Positions 7,310 through 9,848 of a stretch of DNA of 9,848 nt are shown one piece after another. Numbering within the stretch: the stretch's first letter is position 1; each line of letters starts with the position of its first letter. The notes under the pieces are model-generated. The model ran no database searches. It worked only from the letters and a program-made list of their open reading frames with translations, and was not told the origin of the DNA. Source of the DNA: Corynebacterium accolens (GTDB lineage Bacteria; Actinomycetota; Actinomycetes; Mycobacteriales; Mycobacteriaceae); NCBI RefSeq assembly GCF_030515985.1, contig NZ_CP100376.1:533850-543697 (forward strand). The letters are read 5' to 3'. The position numbers were made by a program, and so were the translations under genes.

Positions 7310-8464
7310 ATGACCACCCGGAAGAATCCGTTTACCGCCACGCTTGGGGCCACGCCTCCCTACCTGGCTGGCCGTAAAGACTCCATCGAGGAGTTTGCTT
7401 ATGCCTTGGACGATGGCCCCGGATCCCATGAACGCATTTCCCTCGTCGTGGGTCCGCGCGGTATCGGCAAGACGGTATTGCTCAATGCCTTCGAAGACAC
7501 CGCGTCAGATCGCGGGTGGCGCATCCTTAATGACACGGCATCTGCCGGTTTTGCGGAACGGCTCCGTGCTGAAATTATTAATACCCTTCACCTCAACCGG
7601 GCAGCGCTAAAAGGTTTCAACCTGCACCTTTTCCAATTGGGCATCGGCATGGAATGGGATTCAAGAACATTATCCGCGGAAACCTACCCCTTAAGAAGGG
7701 CCTTGAAAGACCTCCTCCATGCGCAGCGGGAACTAGACCGGATTTCCCACAGCGAGCCCACTGGGGTGCTCATTACTTTGGATGAAATGCACCACCAGCG
7801 CAGTGATGAGGTCATCGATTTTGGAGCTACCATCCAGCACCTCGTGCGAGAAGGGGAAAATATTGCTGTAGTCATGGCAGGAATCCCATCCTCAATTAAA
7901 CCGCTTTTGGCTAGCCAAGATGACTCTAATCCTGTCACTTTTCTTCGCCGTGCGAACCGCATTGAATTGGACCGAGTGCCGGATACGGACGTCCGGAAGG
8001 CACTCAATGCTCCCGTAGAAGAAACAGAGGTTAATTGGGACAAGGACGCACTGAATTCTGCCGTAACCGCTTGCCAGGGATATCCCTTTATGATTCAGCT
8101 CGTCGGCCTATGGGCTTTCCGCCACCGAACAGACAATACGATTTCGGTGGAAGCTGCGCAGGAAGGCATTTCCAAAGCGCGACGAAAGCTAGGGCAGCTA
8201 GTCCATGAGCCCGCCCTAGCGGAGCTTTCCCCCATCGATCGGACATTCCTGCTCCACATGGCTCAAGACAATGGCCCCTCATCCATGAGTGATATCACGG
8301 CCCGCCTAGGAAAAAGTTCGCAATATGCATCCAATTACCGGCGCCGCTTGCTTGACTCGGAACTAATCGAAATACCAGCCAGTGGCCAAGTAGACTTTGC
8401 CCTGCCCTACCTTCGGGACTACTTGCGCGAGCATGCAGCTAGCTTGGTCATCGATTCGTACTAA
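7310..8464 (+). CDS. AAA family ATPase 2 (Orc1/Cdc6-like ATP-binding protein with C-terminal winged helix)
   Basis: A 384-residue soluble ATPase from the same broad actinobacterial family as the one at 2182-3354, but from a different subgroup. The N-terminal signature is NPFTATLGATPPYLAGRKDSI (residues 6-26). Walker A is GPRGIGKT (48-55) and Walker B ends LITLDEMHH with Asp158-Glu159. VVMAGIPSSI follows in the sensor position. The last ~75 residues (LSPIDRTFLLHMA ... MSDITARLGKSSQYASNYRRRLLDSELIE) resemble a winged helix typical of DNA-binding regulators or Orc1-type proteins. I chose ATG 7310 over GTG 7292 because the TACACT box lies 6 nt before it. It stands alone: a terminator precedes it and the next gene begins about 165 bp later. 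Such proteins are common in actinobacteria with no settled function; initiator, regulator or defence-related STAND-like roles are all possible. Confidence 0.88.
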   Translation: MTTRKNPFTATLGATPPYLAGRKDSIEEFAYALDDGPGSHERISLVVGPRGIGKTVLLNAFEDTASDRGWRILNDTASAGFAERLRAEIINTLHLNRAALKGFNLHLFQLGIGMEWDSRTLSAETYPLRRALKDLLHAQRELDRISHSEPTGVLITLDEMHHQRSDEVIDFGATIQHLVREGENIAVVMAGIPSSIKPLLASQDDSNPVTFLRRANRIELDRVPDTDVRKALNAPVEETEVNWDKDALNSAVTACQGYPFMIQLVGLWAFRHRTDNTISVEAAQEGISKARRKLGQLVHEPALAELSPIDRTFLLHMAQDNGPSSMSDITARLGKSSQYASNYRRRLLDSELIEIPASGQVDFALPYLRDYLREHAASLVIDSY

Positions 8465-8488
8465 TCGAACTCAGTCACGCAACCCATT

Positions 8489-8542
8489 GTTATCGCAGGT
8501 GTGGATAACTTGAGCTCGTGGCGCCACTGGGGAATCATGATT
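8489..8542. promoter_or_regulatory. Consensus DnaA box and palindrome cluster between ATPase 2 and the AbiEi-like gene
   Basis: TGTGGATAA at 8500-8508 is the complement of the consensus DnaA box TTATCCACA. It lies inside an inverted repeat GTTATC (8489-8494) / GATAAC (8504-8509). Two perfect 10-bp palindromes follow: GTGGCGCCAC at 8518-8527 and AATCATGATT at 8533-8542. A single DnaA box can arise by chance, so function is uncertain. Confidence 0.35.
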
Positions 8543-8628
8543 AACACTTAGTGAAGATTCAACGAGAACTCCACAGCCTGCGCGCATTCGGGTAGCGGGC
8601 ATCATGCTCCTCGTATGTGCTCGAGGGC

Positions 8629-9579
8629 ATGAACCAAGCATTAACTAATATTCCGTCCATCCGGCACAACCATCCCACCTTCTGGCACGAACTCGATAAC
8701 GGCACCTACCTCAAACTCGCACCCCGCATCGCGGTGCACCGCGAACATTACCACAGCCTGAACCTGTCCTCTCAGCTGCGCCTGCGCGCCATTGCCGCCG
8801 CCCGCAGCGCCTATACCGCGGTGCTCATTTCCAAATCCGCCGCCCGCGTCCACGGGCTATGGGTGCTTGCCTCCGCCGAAGAAAAGGTGGAAATGGCCCT
8901 TCCCCATAACTCTTTGCCTAATAAGGACCGGCGCAATCCAGAACGCATTTACCGCAAAACGAAATTACCCGAACCGATGCTGGTACACGGCGCCCGTACC
9001 GTTTCTCCGGCTCGGGCGGTAATCGATATTGCCCGGTTCCACGGTTTTCGCGAGGGCCTCATTGCCGCCGATTCTGCCCTGCGCGCAGGAATTACGAAGA
9101 AAGCTCTTAGTCAGGAATTCGCCCAGATGGGCAGGGTACGCAATAGTGCCGTCGTGCGAGAAGCTATCCACCACAGCTGCGCCGCCTCCCCTTCCCCCTA
9201 TGCTTCCTTTGCCCGTGCCCTGCTCATCCAGGCGGATTTTCCCTGGCCGATGTTTTTCGAGGTCCACTACACCGCCCTGCCCGGCATCACCGCGGAGCTC
9301 TGCATCAATAAGACCTACGTCATCGACATCACCGAACCAGGCGATGACACTACCACCTCCATACAGCCGCTTGCCGATGCCCCATCCACCGCGGCACCAA
9401 CGAAGCCGCGGGACCACGCTGAGCGGTCCCGCGACAAGCGCCTGCGCGATGCTGGCTTTATCGTCATACGGTGCTCCCCGCAGCAGTTAGTTCAGCACCC
9501 GGAGCGCTTTATCTCTGAGGTCACGGCCACTATCTCCGCGCGCCAGAACGCTATACGCTCCCAGCAGTCCCACAACTGA
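8629..9579 (+). CDS. AbiEi-like regulator/antitoxin-type protein with a degraded DUF559-like C-terminus
   Basis: A 316-residue soluble protein resembling a family frequent in actinobacteria and often annotated as type IV toxin-antitoxin AbiEi-like or DUF559-containing. Recognisable parts are the SKSAARVHGLWVL segment and the ARTVSPARAVIDIARFHGFREGLIAADSALRAG block in the middle. The last third has the layout of a VSR/DUF559-like nuclease, ending RDKRLRDAGFIVIRCSPQQLVQHPERF. Its expected acidic pair is altered: the usual VDF-type Asp position reads AELC (Glu223), and the E-x-DG position reads IDIT (Asp233), followed by a Pro/Thr-rich insert. Nuclease activity is therefore doubtful. The start is uncertain: ATG 8629 has GAGGG too close to be a good SD, and an in-frame GTG at 8617 would add 4 residues. 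No AbiEii-type toxin gene is next to it, so an orphan regulator is as likely as an antitoxin. Family call moderate. Confidence 0.7.
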   Translation: MNQALTNIPSIRHNHPTFWHELDNGTYLKLAPRIAVHREHYHSLNLSSQLRLRAIAAARSAYTAVLISKSAARVHGLWVLASAEEKVEMALPHNSLPNKDRRNPERIYRKTKLPEPMLVHGARTVSPARAVIDIARFHGFREGLIAADSALRAGITKKALSQEFAQMGRVRNSAVVREAIHHSCAASPSPYASFARALLIQADFPWPMFFEVHYTALPGITAELCINKTYVIDITEPGDDTTTSIQPLADAPSTAAPTKPRDHAERSRDKRLRDAGFIVIRCSPQQLVQHPERFISEVTATISARQNAIRSQQSHN

Positions 9580-9648
9580 GCCATTCAACGCTAAAGATGA
9601 AGCCACGCAAGGTTCTAGTCCACGCAGGGTGTCCATCTAAAAATGCGA

Positions 9649-9679
9649 CGGCCACCGAGAGAGGGAATCTCGGTGGCCG
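9649..9679 (-). terminator. Strong hairpin terminator for the minus-strand gene at the right edge
   Basis: Perfect 12-bp inverted repeat, CGGCCACCGAGA (9649-9660) with its complement at 9668-9679 and a 7-nt loop. Read on the minus strand it is followed by TCGCATTTTTAG, so it is oriented for the gene ending at 9719. It may also stop the convergent plus-strand gene ending at 9579, though no T run follows on that side. Confidence 0.85.
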
Positions 9680-9688
9680 CTAAATTCC

Positions 9689-9705
9689 CCTTGCCTTAAG
9701 CAAGG
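9689..9705. repeat. Small inverted repeat after the right-edge gene
   Basis: CCTTGC and GCAAGG separated by CTTAA, 14 bp after the stop of the right-edge gene in its direction of transcription. There is no T run beside it; it may add to the larger hairpin at 9649-9679. Confidence 0.4.
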
Positions 9706-9718
9706 AAGTCTAAAGGAA

Positions 9719-9848
9719 CTATGCAGTTGTGGCCCGGCGGGCTGCCTCGCGCTTGGCGCGGACTTTTTCTACGACCACGGCAATGCGGGCGCGTTCTTCT
9801 AGGAATTGCGGCGGGTTATGCCCGCGCATGGAGCGCACGTACGCCGGG
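9719..9848 (-). CDS. Unrecognised protein, last 42 residues only
   Basis: An open frame enters from the right edge and ends at a TAG (9719-9721). The visible tail contains VRSMRGHNPPQFLEERARI followed by a charged segment rich in Arg, Lys, Glu and Ala (VEKVRAKREAARRATTA), probably helical and exposed. It is read as a real gene because the frame stays open to the edge, the tail is compositionally sensible, and a strong minus-strand terminator follows 40 bp after the stop. I could not assign a family from this fragment. Confidence 0.7.
   Translation of the reverse strand, partial: PAYVRSMRGHNPPQFLEERARIAVVVEKVRAKREAARRATTA

Noticed and set aside
9601..9646. Possible tRNA 3' remnant (GGTTCTAGTCC followed after 12 nt by CCA)
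   Set aside because: Only 3 of 5 T-stem pairs form, the loop base 57 is not a purine, and no matching acceptor 5' strand or other tRNA arms are present upstream.
9597..9683. Small plus-strand frame of 28 codons running through the right-hand hairpin
   Set aside because: No SD, and most of it simply translates the terminator stem.

Overview
The window reads as a chromosomal segment of a Corynebacterium or a close actinobacterial relative. Reasons: the dnaJ2-hrcA-hemW cluster, a tandem pair of CNNM/CorC-type membrane proteins, two actinobacterial-type AAA ATPases, and several starts placed 6-7 nt after a TAnnnT hexamer, as in leaderless mRNAs of this group. Coding DNA is mostly G+C-rich, with an AT-richer exception around 2200-3450. 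The genus is inferred from gene content; the species cannot be read.

Left block (1-4603, all minus strand), in transcription order: hemW (radical-SAM heme chaperone), AAA ATPase 1, hrcA (heat-shock repressor) and dnaJ2 (its last ~30 codons lie outside the window). ATPase 1 sits inside what is otherwise a standard hemW-hrcA-dnaJ2 stress/heme cluster. It has lower G+C and is preceded by two 30-bp tandem repeats. The Shine-Dalgarno sequence (SD) of hrcA overlaps its stop codon.

Middle block (4604-7238, plus strand): an ~80-nt structured leader, then two translationally coupled CNNM-family membrane proteins (a full-length one and a short one lacking the C-terminal CorC_HlyC domain), closed by a perfect 13-bp hairpin.

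Right block (7239-9848): a second AAA ATPase of the same broad family (plus), a short intergenic stretch with a consensus DnaA box and palindromes, and a protein resembling AbiEi-type regulators with a degraded DUF559-like C-terminus (plus). A strong hairpin oriented for the minus strand follows, then the last 42 codons of an unrecognised minus-strand gene.

The most unusual material is the ATPase pair. Both start with the same N-terminal signature, both carry Walker A and B motifs plus a probable C-terminal winged helix, and both have the geometry -10, 6 nt, ATG. Each also has short direct repeats at 10-bp phasing just upstream of the -10. In ATPase 1 the repeated CCTTAT box lies at spacings of 10, 30 and 30 bp, which suggests a phased operator for these or other DNA-binding proteins.
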